In this document: positions 27,195 through 34,359 of the stretch, in pieces
How positions within the stretch are numbered: the stretch's first letter is position 1
How the letters are laid out: each line of letters starts with the position of its first letter
NCBI GenBank assembly: GCA_903831295.1
Contig: CAIKXA010000013.1
Location: 1-64,000 of the forward strand
DNA: 64,000 nucleotides
DNA from: an uncultured bacterium
GTDB lineage: Bacteria > Planctomycetota > Phycisphaerae > Phycisphaerales > SM1A02
Direction of reading: 5' to 3'
The notes under the pieces: generated by a model
Told to the model about the DNA's origin: nothing
Seen by the model: the letters and a program-made list of their open reading frames with translations, nothing else
Databases searched by the model: none
Translations under genes and position numbers: made by a program

Positions 27195-28245
27195 CTCTCG
27201 TCCATCCGTCAAGAAGCGCGTCGTCAAAAATTGTCACGTTGCGCTGTGCTTGGCGAAGTTGCTTGGCAAGGTTCTCCATATAAATGCGCTCTTGCCCTCT
27301 GCGAACCGCGCGTTCAGCGAAGGCGCGCGCTTCAGGGGAGTTCGTCGCGTCACCTGGTATTTCATTTTCAAATCGAATGAACACATAGCCATTGTCGATC
27401 AGAACTGGTGCGCTAACTCCGTCTTTTTGCAGAGACCAAAGTGTTTGACGAAATGAACTCGGCCAGGTTGGATCAAGCCTGCTCACAGGCAATACAAGTC
27501 CGCCACGCGACGCGGATCGATCAGTGCTCAAGTCAGCGGCGACTTCACCAAATGGTTCGCCGGCGGCAAGTCGCGCGCGGGCTTCGGCGCATTTTTTAAG
27601 ATTTGGCAGAGCCATCACGCGGCATTGACGCTTTGCGCCATGCTCCGCATCCATGACCGCTTCAACAGCATCGGGCGTAACTTTGACATCGCTTTGCACC
27701 AGCAAGCGCATGGCGGCGTTGCGTTTAAGCAATGATTTCCAACGTTTTTCGCCAAGTCCCTGCGCCGCGCGCAATTCGCTCAGCAGAACAACCGCGCGCG
27801 CTGGATCATCCGACAACGACGCCACAAGTTCACGCTCCTCGGTTTGCAGAAGTTCCTCCGTCACATTTAATTTGCGCGCTTTGATCATTTGATCAAGTTG
27901 TCGCTCAAGAAATAGTTCCTCCAAAATGGACGCGCCTGCCCGCTCTGCAAGTAACGGCCGCAACTCATCCCAAGTCACCGCTGATCCATCCCACAATGCC
28001 GGCGGGCGCACAACAGGTGGCGCCACATCGGTCACCGCGGAGTTGCGTGTGGTGGCTGTTGACGATTCCGTTGCGCCAGGCGCGGCGGTGGCTGGGTTGG
28101 CAGTTGCTAGCGGCGCAGGCGCTTGGCTCACGGTTACGCATGCCAGCAAACAATTCGAGGCGCACATGCAAAAAATCCAACGCCATCGAGTTGGAAGTCG
28201 TTCGCCCGATTTTTTTGTCGCATGCATCATCAATCTTTCTCGCAT
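27175..28245 (-). CDS. Parvulin-type peptidyl-prolyl isomerase lipoprotein
   Basis: Predicted periplasmic lipoprotein chaperone (PpiC/SurA-like). The signal sequence ends at CASNCLLACVTVS with an LLAC lipobox. A Thr/Ala-rich linker is followed by a SurA-like helical region (ELFLERQLDQMIKARKLNVT) and one parvulin domain (CRVMALPNLKKCAEARARLAAGEPFGEVAADLS ... GGLVLPVSRLDPTWP ... FIRFENEIP). Starts at 28245, 28230 and 28227 are all possible; 28245 was taken because CAGGGT lies upstream and the signal is complete. It may help fold outer-membrane proteins, perhaps with the Lpt genes beside it. Confidence 0.78.
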   Translation of the reverse strand: MRERLMMHATKKSGERLPTRWRWIFCMCASNCLLACVTVSQAPAPLATANPATAAPGATESSTATTRNSAVTDVAPPVVRPPALWDGSAVTWDELRPLLAERAGASILEELFLERQLDQMIKARKLNVTEELLQTEERELVASLSDDPARAVVLLSELRAAQGLGEKRWKSLLKRNAAMRLLVQSDVKVTPDAVEAVMDAEHGAKRQCRVMALPNLKKCAEARARLAAGEPFGEVAADLSTDRSASRGGLVLPVSRLDPTWPSSFRQTLWSLQKDGVSAPVLIDNGYVFIRFENEIPGDATNSPEARAFAERAVRRGQERIYMENLAKQLRQAQRNVTIFDDALLDGWTRVKNAAR

Positions 28246-28265
28246 AGGTGTTACCCTGATGCTTA

Positions 28266-28805
28266 ATGTATAGCCTGCGTACATTTGTGTTGATTGGATA
28301 TTTCAGCATCTCCATCGGCGCGCACAGCGCCGCGGCAAGTTGCCTGATCATTGCCAGTGTGAACACGAATGCAACTCTTGCAAACTTGTGGCAAAATGAT
28401 AATTCCACATCAAGCGGTTTTGCTAGTAAACCTGCTGGTTCCACCCAAACATCAAACGTAACAACCCCGCCTCAATCGCAAGCGGATTCGGTCAATTCAG
28501 GATTTCAAACCAAGCCGGGTGGGCAGATTGCCACGAGCAATGCCGCTACGCCACAAACGACTGTTCCTGCGCCACCCATGTCGCCCATTCTTAAATTCCT
28601 AGTGATGGCGCGCGATTCAAAAATGTCTATCACGCAGCGCGAGGCGGCGTTGCTCAGCGCGCAAAGCGAATTAGGTCAATTGTCATTGACCGATCAAGCG
28701 ACGTACGCGCAATTCATTGCCACCACTCGGCGGCGTCTTGTAGTCGACATTTTCTTAGCGGGACAAGGGCAAGTTCAAGTCGACGTGCCCGCGCAGACCA
28801 AGTAA
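28266..28805 (+). CDS. Small secreted protein with duplicated SGFxxKP motif, unknown
   Basis: 179 residues. The hydrophobic N-terminus MYSLRTFVLIGYFSISIGAHSAAA looks like a signal peptide. A low-complexity Ser/Thr/Gln region contains a duplication (SSGFASKPAGSTQTSNVTTP and NSGFQTKPGGQIATSNAATP). The C-terminal 80 residues are helical (ITQREAALLSAQSELGQLSLTDQATYAQFIATTRRRL). Its start is 20 nt from that of the divergent parvulin-like gene, and its end overlaps the glycosyltransferase gene by 51 nt. I do not recognise it. The duplication and sensible signal peptide argue that it is real. Confidence 0.55.
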   Translation: MYSLRTFVLIGYFSISIGAHSAAASCLIIASVNTNATLANLWQNDNSTSSGFASKPAGSTQTSNVTTPPQSQADSVNSGFQTKPGGQIATSNAATPQTTVPAPPMSPILKFLVMARDSKMSITQREAALLSAQSELGQLSLTDQATYAQFIATTRRRLVVDIFLAGQGQVQVDVPAQTK

Positions 28806-30854
28806 AATTTTCCCCCCATTCAAAGTAGCCAAGCGTGGCAGCGACTTTGACAATTGCATCAATTGATCCATGTTGATCCTTGGTGAAAGCCATCCACTCC
28901 ATTTCCAGCGCTCCAACATTGGAACATCGATTAGGATCGCGTCATAATCTTTTGAAAGTAAAGCGGTTGTTTCTGCGACTGTCAGCCCATCGCATTTTTC
29001 TATTGGATTGATGTCCCACACGCTCGACCAAGTCAAAGATGCGCCAGACTTGATCCACAACGGCGTGCTCCAACCAACGCTGAGCACGCGCCACTCTGGG
29101 TGCAAGTGGTTCATCACCAATTCCGCAGTGATATTTTTGGAGGCATCTTGGCGCAGGCTTGCGTCGCTTGAACGTAAATCGCGCCAATCATCTTCCCCCT
29201 GAAAATATGCATTTTGCCCTATAAAATAGACAGATCTTGGCGTGTCCGTGGCTAAATTCCAGGCTGGCAAACAAGCCCAAGTAGCCAAGAGCAGCAACAA
29301 AAGCAGCGGGGTGGGTTGATGCGTTGCGGAGGTCTTGGACTTGGCCGCTGCGCCTCCAAATACCAGTGCGCTCGCTAGTCCACACATCAACGCAAATGGA
29401 ATGACCAACGGAATTAAAAATCGACTCTGTAAATGTGTCGCAAACATCCAACCAAGAACAATGAGCGCGACGCTCAACGCCAAAGCCATAGACATAGATC
29501 GAGTTGCTCGACGCAATGTCAAGACAACAAACGAGCATGCGGCGATCCAAGGCAGTGGTCCCCAAAACCATTTCCACGGCTCGCCTCTGGTTGGATTTTC
29601 TCCCATGCCAAAAATAAAAAGTTGAGTCCATAACGCATGTGCTCGCTGCATCATGGACGCGTCGCTGGCATGCGCCTGATTCCAACGCATGGACTGCTCG
29701 GCGCTCCACCATCCCAATCCCAATAAATTGCTTGCCAATGGAAAGAATGGCGCTCCGGCGTAGTACCAATTGCGCGCCAGCCACGGCGCCAATCCAATTG
29801 CTAGCGCCAGCGCGCTCCACGCGATTGATTTCCAATGCATCAAATCACGATCATTCCCCAAAGCCCACCACGCCAGCACGGCGGGCACAACAAGAATGAT
29901 TGAACTTGCTTTGCTCCCCACTAAAACGGCCATAAGCGCGCCAAGCATCAAGCCGCCCCAAAGCCGCGAAACTGATTTGCGCGCTAGAACATTTAAAATC
30001 GCGGCAAATGCAAGCAAAATCCCTGATTCGCTGTACGCCAGTGATCCAACCACAATCACCCATGGTGTGGCAAGCATGGCGCACAACGCGCTCACCCGCG
30101 CGATGCGCTCATTTATTTCCAACCTGCGCGCAAGGAGCACCGCGGTGTCCGCAAGAACAAATGCCGCAACCAGCAGCATGCCGGCATGCAACAACTGGCA
30201 AGCCACCACGCCATCGCGCGCGTCACTTGACGCGCTCATCAAGTGAAGAAATCCACCTTCCACAAAATTTGGCATACCTGAATACGCTAGAAATTCCAGT
30301 GGGCGAATCGCACCAATAGCCAGCCATTCTTTGGGGGCTTGCAAGTGATATTCCAGAGCGTCGTAACCGCCAAATTCCGTGCTCCAAATAATTCCTGGTG
30401 AAACACTCGCGGCAATGAACAACGTAGCGATCGAGGGAATCGACGCCCACCACCAAGAAAATTTGGCGGTCATTTCTTGCGCCGGTGATTCACGCGCGCC
30501 AAAAATAAATCGGAGCGCAAAGATCCATCCTGGAATAAGAATTCCAACCGCAATCAAACCGCGCATCAATCCCAGCGATCCAAGCCATTGATCGACAATC
30601 AATTGAATCGCAATTCCAAACGCGCTCGCAAGCGCATAGGCATGTACCCCACGGCCCAAAACTTTTTTGTTGACCATCACTCCCAACCCAAATGCGCTCA
30701 GCATCCAAGCGCCGCATTTCCAACCGCTGAATATCCACACTTGAAATAATTCAAATCCACAATTCAAACCCCCAAGCGTGATTGCAAACACAGCCGCGGA
30801 TACTCCCGTCAATGCCGCGCCAATCGCCAAAGAAGTCCATCGCAGGGGTTGCAT
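28755..30854 (-). CDS. Polytopic glycosyltransferase-like membrane protein (GT-C type)
   Basis: 699 residues with about a dozen membrane helices and a soluble C-terminal part. The first periplasmic loop carries FGGYDALEYHLQAPKEWLAIGAI, the acidic-loop pattern of ArnT/PMT-like GT-C enzymes that use polyprenyl-phosphate sugars, followed by YSGMPNFVEGGFLHLMS. WLARNWYYAGAPFFPLASN is also typical of this group. Substrate unknown; the LPS export genes nearby make a glycolipid role possible. ATG 30863 and 30854 are both available; 30854 was chosen because GATAAT lies 7 nt before it. Confidence 0.72.
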   Translation of the reverse strand: MQPLRWTSLAIGAALTGVSAAVFAITLGGLNCGFELFQVWIFSGWKCGAWMLSAFGLGVMVNKKVLGRGVHAYALASAFGIAIQLIVDQWLGSLGLMRGLIAVGILIPGWIFALRFIFGARESPAQEMTAKFSWWWASIPSIATLFIAASVSPGIIWSTEFGGYDALEYHLQAPKEWLAIGAIRPLEFLAYSGMPNFVEGGFLHLMSASSDARDGVVACQLLHAGMLLVAAFVLADTAVLLARRLEINERIARVSALCAMLATPWVIVVGSLAYSESGILLAFAAILNVLARKSVSRLWGGLMLGALMAVLVGSKASSIILVVPAVLAWWALGNDRDLMHWKSIAWSALALAIGLAPWLARNWYYAGAPFFPLASNLLGLGWWSAEQSMRWNQAHASDASMMQRAHALWTQLFIFGMGENPTRGEPWKWFWGPLPWIAACSFVVLTLRRATRSMSMALALSVALIVLGWMFATHLQSRFLIPLVIPFALMCGLASALVFGGAAAKSKTSATHQPTPLLLLLLLATWACLPAWNLATDTPRSVYFIGQNAYFQGEDDWRDLRSSDASLRQDASKNITAELVMNHLHPEWRVLSVGWSTPLWIKSGASLTWSSVWDINPIEKCDGLTVAETTALLSKDYDAILIDVPMLERWKWSGWLSPRINMDQLMQLSKSLPRLATLNGGKILLGLRGHVDLNLPLSR

Positions 30855-30861
30855 TGGCGGC

Positions 30862-30867
30862 ATTATC
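30862..30867 (-). promoter_or_regulatory. -10-like hexamer next to the glycosyltransferase start
   Basis: GATAAT on the minus strand ends 7 nt before the ATG at 30854. It overlaps the alternative ATG at 30863, which argues for the downstream start. Confidence 0.35.
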
Positions 30868-30973
30868 CCTAAATATCGACCAAATGTTTAGTTCTCTCAT
30901 GCTTTGAAGCCTCTCTAGCCGATTGCAATCAGCGGTCACGGATGACCGATGATGCCCGTAAGGGCGAATGCGT

Positions 30974-30995
30974 CAAGGATGGTGGCGACAGGAGG
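30974..30995 (+). promoter_or_regulatory. Two CsrA-like binding sites in the fliW leader, the second covering the Shine-Dalgarno
   Basis: CAAGGATG (GGA at 30977-30979) and ACAGGAGG (GGA at 30991-30993) match the A(C)A-rGGA core of CsrA sites. The second contains the GGAGG ribosome-binding site of fliW. Spacing of 11 nt between the GGAs would allow one CsrA dimer to bridge them. Confidence 0.45.
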
Positions 30996-30999
30996 TCGT

Positions 31000-31446
31000 A
31001 TGCAAGTAGAAACAACACGATTTGGAAGCGTTGAGGTGGATGATTCCCGCCTCCTTCAATTTCCCGCTGGACTTCTAGGCTTTGGGCGAGTGCATCAATT
31101 CGCGCTGTTGCAGCCTGATGATCGTGGCGTGTTCTTTTGGCTTCAAAGTATTGAAAGTCCGGACGTTGCATTTGTGGTCACCGATCCACGGCTTTGGTCC
31201 GCCGATTACACGGTCTCCATGCGCCGTGAGCAGAGCGAGGAGATTGGTTTGCGCGGCAACACCACGCCAGAAATTCTTGTGATAGTAAATCGCCGTGAGA
31301 GCGGCATCACCGCCAACATGCAGGGGCCATTGGTGATCAATCCAGAAAATAGAACTGGAATTCAAATCGTGCTCACCGATCGCCGCTGGACTACCCGTCA
31401 CGAACTTGTGTCTGTGTCGCCAGTTGCGCGAAGTGTATCCGCGTAA
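31000..31446 (+). CDS. fliW: Flagellar assembly factor FliW (CsrA antagonist)
   Basis: 148 residues matching Fli[56 protein letters not shown] and [27 protein letters not shown]. FliW binds CsrA allosterically and releases it from mRNA; in Bacillus and Campylobacter flagellin titrates FliW. The ATG at 31000 has GGAGG at ideal spacing; the track start 30949 is upstream of that site. csrA follows 46 nt later. No flagellar structural gene is in the window. Confidence 0.93.
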   Translation: MQVETTRFGSVEVDDSRLLQFPAGLLGFGRVHQFALLQPDDRGVFFWLQSIESPDVAFVVTDPRLWSADYTVSMRREQSEEIGLRGNTTPEILVIVNRRESGITANMQGPLVINPENRTGIQIVLTDRRWTTRHELVSVSPVARSVSA

Positions 31447-31492
31447 ATTTCAACATCGCACTCATTCATTTTCTCCTCCAACACATCATTTC

Positions 31493-31798
31493 ATGCTTGT
31501 CCTTTCCCGCCAAATTGATGAACGCATTGTGATCGGTGATGACATTGAAATTGTCATCGTTGATATTCGTGGCGACAAAGTCAGGCTTGGAATTGTTGCG
31601 CCAACCACCATTTCGGTTCATCGCAAAGAGGTGTATGAAGCCATCCGCAAGGAGAATGAGCATGCGGCGACATTGCGCGGCGATGTGCCCATGATTCACG
31701 CTCCAAGTCATTCACCGAACCACGCGCCAGACGGCTTGAAGCGCTTGGCCAGTGGACCCACTCCCGACATGAAGCAATTTCGCCGCGAAAGCGCGTGA
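31493..31798 (+). CDS. csrA: Carbon storage regulator CsrA with C-terminal extension
   Basis: Dimeric RNA-binding post-transcriptional regulator. The core [46 protein letters not shown] is standard. The protein has 101 residues against 60-75 usual; the extra 35 or so are His/Pro-rich ([22 protein letters not shown]). The track start 31406 lies inside fliW and is wrong; the ATG at 31493 fits the family. No Shine-Dalgarno is visible before it; the preceding TCTCCTCC is instead complementary to the GGAGG at fliW. Probably cotranscribed with fliW. Confidence 0.94.
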   Translation: MLVLSRQIDERIVIGDDIEIVIVDIRGDKVRLGIVAPTTISVHRKEVYEAIRKENEHAATLRGDVPMIHAPSHSPNHAPDGLKRLASGPTPDMKQFRRESA

Positions 31799-31854
31799 AA
31801 TTTCTCCGCAGCGCGGCCAATCTTTTCACTGATCTTTTCACATGATCAAATAAA

Positions 31855-31881
31855 AACCGCCGAGCGAAATGCTCGGCGGTT
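31855..31881 (-). terminator. Strong hairpin terminator between csrA and rplT
   Basis: A perfect 11-bp stem AACCGCCGAGC/GCTCGGCGGTT with a 5-nt loop. In the minus direction it is followed by TTTATTTGATC, so it terminates rplT; in the plus direction it may also serve csrA. Confidence 0.85.
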
Positions 31882-31901
31882 GTATTTACAAAATCGTTTT
31901 T

Positions 31902-32276
31902 TTAGGCCGCGCGCGCTTTGGCCGCCAAGTGCTTCTTGGCCATGTCAACCAATACATCGAATGTGGTTGGATCTTGAATTGCAAGTTCGCTGAGCATCTT
32001 GCGATTCAGCAACACGCCAGCGCGTTGCAAGCCACCAACAAACAAACTGTATCGATAGTCGCGCATTCGGCACGCCGCGGTCAAGCGGGCGATCCAAAGT
32101 GAGCGCATGTCACGTCGACGAAGTCGGCGATGCGTCCAAGCGTTTCGACCAGCGCGCATGAGAGCGACTTTGGCTTGTTGCTTGTGGCGACTTTTTGTTC
32201 CGTAATAACCTCGTGCTTGGCGTAGAACGCGGCGACGAGCTTGTGTGCGGGCTGCTCCTTTACGTGCGCGTGGCAT
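31902..32276 (-). CDS. rplT: 50S ribosomal protein L20
   Basis: 124 residues with the L20 pattern: MPRARKGAARTQARRRVLRQARGYYGTKS, QQAKVALMRAGRNAWTHRRLRRRDMRSLWI, and the globular end (LLNRKMLSELAIQDPTTF). Binds 23S rRNA early in 50S assembly. It lies 3 nt after rpmI. infC, the usual third member of this operon, is not upstream. Confidence 0.96.
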   Translation of the reverse strand: MPRARKGAARTQARRRVLRQARGYYGTKSRHKQQAKVALMRAGRNAWTHRRLRRRDMRSLWIARLTAACRMRDYRYSLFVGGLQRAGVLLNRKMLSELAIQDPTTFDVLVDMAKKHLAAKARAA

Positions 32277-32279
32277 GGA

Positions 32280-32513
32280 TCAATCCTTCCCGCCGGTTGC
32301 GGCTGGTCGTTTTGCGGTCCGCAAAGAGCGTCCCAACATTTTTGATAAAGCAATAAGGTCAGTCGCGCCAAGATATCGCGACTTGCGATAACTCTGCACG
32401 GTTGTGCCTTTTTTGTTGCTCTTGAGATGGCGTGAATTTGGAGAATGAAAGCGCACCTTGCCTGTGCCGGTCACTTTGATTCGCTTGAGTAGTCCTTTAT
32501 GGCCTTTTTGCAT
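32280..32513 (-). CDS. rpmI: 50S ribosomal protein L35
   Basis: 77 residues: HKGLLKRIKVTGTGKVRFHSPNSRHLKSNKKG is the L35 core. The ATG at 32513 was chosen; the track start 32588 lies upstream of the promoter. AAGGAAAG lies about 13 nt before the start. First gene of the rpmI-rplT pair. Confidence 0.93.
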   Translation of the reverse strand: MQKGHKGLLKRIKVTGTGKVRFHSPNSRHLKSNKKGTTVQSYRKSRYLGATDLIALSKMLGRSLRTAKRPAATGGKD

Positions 32514-32542
32514 TGTGTTCGCCGCTTTCCTTGAGGGGTCGA

Positions 32543-32570
32543 AGAGTGTAACGAAATCGTCAGTTTGGTC
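32543..32570 (-). promoter_or_regulatory. Sigma-70-like promoter for rpmI-rplT
   Basis: On the minus strand TTGACC is followed after 16 nt by TACACT. This predicts a leader of about 22 nt with an AAGGAAAG ribosome-binding site, and it shows that the pair does not need an upstream infC. Confidence 0.6.
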
Positions 32571-32633
32571 AAGCGATCCATGGGGCAAACATGAAAAAAC
32601 CTATAAATAAAGGCTTTTGGTCGTGTTTGAAAT

Positions 32634-33590
32634 TTATTGCGCCAAGAAAATGTCGTTGTTCAGAGTGGCTTGGGGTGCCAATGGGATCGACTCGGAATCC
32701 TTCACCCCGTTGGGCAAATAAATATTGTCGCCGTTGATATGTGGACTAGGCAACCAAACAATGGACAGATCCGTGAACAAAACATTCTGCCCACGCTGTT
32801 GATGGTTCATTGAGCATGGCGAAGTGGACGGCGGAATATTCGCCTTGTGTCCCATGCGAATTCTAAGAATCACGGGGTTCGCATCCGCGGCCAATGGAGT
32901 TCGACCCATTGCGTTCAATTTAAATGGAGTGTTGGCGACTGGCATCCGAAATGCGAATGTTCCGCAACCAGGTCGAGTCGCGCAAGCGGGGCAATGAATT
33001 GAATCATGTTTGGCGTATCCATTGCGTTCGAGCAACAACAAGTGACCGCTGTGGTCATAATTATTCCAGTCCATTTTTGAAGTGTCGGGTGATTCAAACA
33101 GTCCACCCAAACTTGCGGTCGCTGGAAGATTGCCGCGATGATCTCCAGAGTACGCGGCAATGCTGGCACCCAAGGTGCGAAGATTGTTGGCGCAATTTTG
33201 TTCAAGCGCGGCGCTGCGCATTCGCTGCGCGATTGGCCAACCCACGCCAGTGGCGATTAGAGCCACCGCGGCCACGGCTCCAAAGTCAGCCCACTGAGTT
33301 CGCTTGGTCCAACTCGGCGTGTGAATCTCCATTCGTGCCCGAATGGCTCTTTCTTCGCGAGCAATTCGCGCCAATGTTAAATCCACAAGAAGCGTGTCGG
33401 GTTGCTCAACAGGGTACGACTCCAATTTTTTCAAGAGTCGAAGCGCGGCTGATTTACGCTTGGATTCCGCGGATTCATTGGTGTTTTCATTCGTATCAAT
33501 TTGATCCACCAAGCCCGCTTCAAGCAGTGCGTCCACGGCTCGTTGATCCTCGGCGGACAGGGTTGCATGGGGTTCGTTGTGCGGAATCAT
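32634..33590 (-). CDS. Anti-sigma-like one-helix protein with pseudopilin-like periplasmic domain
   Basis: 318 residues. The N-terminal part (about 1-105) is charged and soluble, with an acidic stretch and LLKKLESYPVEQPDTLLVDLTLARIAREERAIR. One membrane helix follows (FGAVAAVALIATGVGWPIA, about 112-130). The outside part begins RSAALEQNCANNLRTLGASIAAYSGDHRGNLPA and contains IHCPACATRPGCGTFAFRMP and HQQRGQNVLFTDLSIVWL. These resemble planctomycete DUF1559/H-X9-DG pseudopilins just after their helix. It overlaps the ECF sigma gene by ATGA, so it is probably its cognate anti-sigma factor; that role is inferred from position and topology. Confidence 0.68.
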   Translation of the reverse strand: MIPHNEPHATLSAEDQRAVDALLEAGLVDQIDTNENTNESAESKRKSAALRLLKKLESYPVEQPDTLLVDLTLARIAREERAIRARMEIHTPSWTKRTQWADFGAVAAVALIATGVGWPIAQRMRSAALEQNCANNLRTLGASIAAYSGDHRGNLPATASLGGLFESPDTSKMDWNNYDHSGHLLLLERNGYAKHDSIHCPACATRPGCGTFAFRMPVANTPFKLNAMGRTPLAADANPVILRIRMGHKANIPPSTSPCSMNHQQRGQNVLFTDLSIVWLPSPHINGDNIYLPNGVKDSESIPLAPQATLNNDIFLAQ

Positions 33591-34288
33591 GAGTGATCCT
33601 TGAGAGTCTCATGGGTGGTTTGAGCCCAGCCATCCGCAAATAGAGCGACCGCGGAATGCAATCTGCTTTTCACGGTACCAAGTGGAATACCAAGCATATC
33701 AGAGATGTGTTGGTAACTGAAACGTTGGAAGTACGCCATCAATAAAATCTCCCGATGCAATTCTGGAAGGGCGTCGACAACTTTTTTAACGCGCGTTGAT
33801 TCTTCAAGCGAGGACATTGCATCACCGGGTTGCGAGTCCGTGGAAGCCACAACATCAAGCAGCGTAAATTCAGTTTCGCCGTGACCCATTGGCTTGTCCA
33901 AACTTAAAGTGGCGCGTCGCTTGTGGTGGCGATACCAATCACGAGCCTTATTGGAAGCGATGGTGTACAGCCATGGGCGAAGTTTGCGCGTGACATCAAA
34001 TGATGCTGCTGAAAGATGGATTTGCAAAAATGTTTCTTGGAACACATCGTCAGCCGCGGAGGCTGATCCCAAAAATCGTTGCAAGTAGCGATGCAGATCC
34101 GATCGATACCGCTCCAACAACATAGGGAAGGCGCGCTCGTCGCCCGCTTGATGCGCGATCATGAGGTTCTCATCGGAGATTTCATCGCCCTCAAGCTCCA
34201 CAATGGAGATCGTAGTGTCATTGCTCACAGGTTTGACTCCGTGAAGGGCGGCAAATGGATGCAACGAATCATGTGGAAACGCAGTCAT
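33587..34288 (-). CDS. ECF-subfamily RNA polymerase sigma factor
   Basis: 233 residues. Region 2: HQAGDERAFPMLLERYRSDLHRYLQRF with ADDVFQETFLQIHLSAASFD and LRPWLYTIASNKARDWYRHHKRR. Region 4: LPELHREILLMAYFQRFSYQHISDMLGIPLGTVKSRL. An extra N-terminal segment of about 35 residues (ISIVELEGDEISDENL) precedes region 2; a later start is possible. The downstream overlapping gene is its likely anti-sigma partner. The target regulon is unknown. Confidence 0.88.
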   Translation of the reverse strand: MTAFPHDSLHPFAALHGVKPVSNDTTISIVELEGDEISDENLMIAHQAGDERAFPMLLERYRSDLHRYLQRFLGSASAADDVFQETFLQIHLSAASFDVTRKLRPWLYTIASNKARDWYRHHKRRATLSLDKPMGHGETEFTLLDVVASTDSQPGDAMSSLEESTRVKKVVDALPELHREILLMAYFQRFSYQHISDMLGIPLGTVKSRLHSAVALFADGWAQTTHETLKDHS

Positions 34289-34359
34289 AACTCTTGCTAC
34301 GATGCTTTCTGTTTCTCTGTTTGACAGGATCGGTTAATTTTTAGGAGTCTTGAAGATTT

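Noticed and set aside
32924-33592. 222-codon plus-strand ORF
   Set aside because: Antisense to the anti-sigma-like gene, which is coupled to the sigma factor; no motif.
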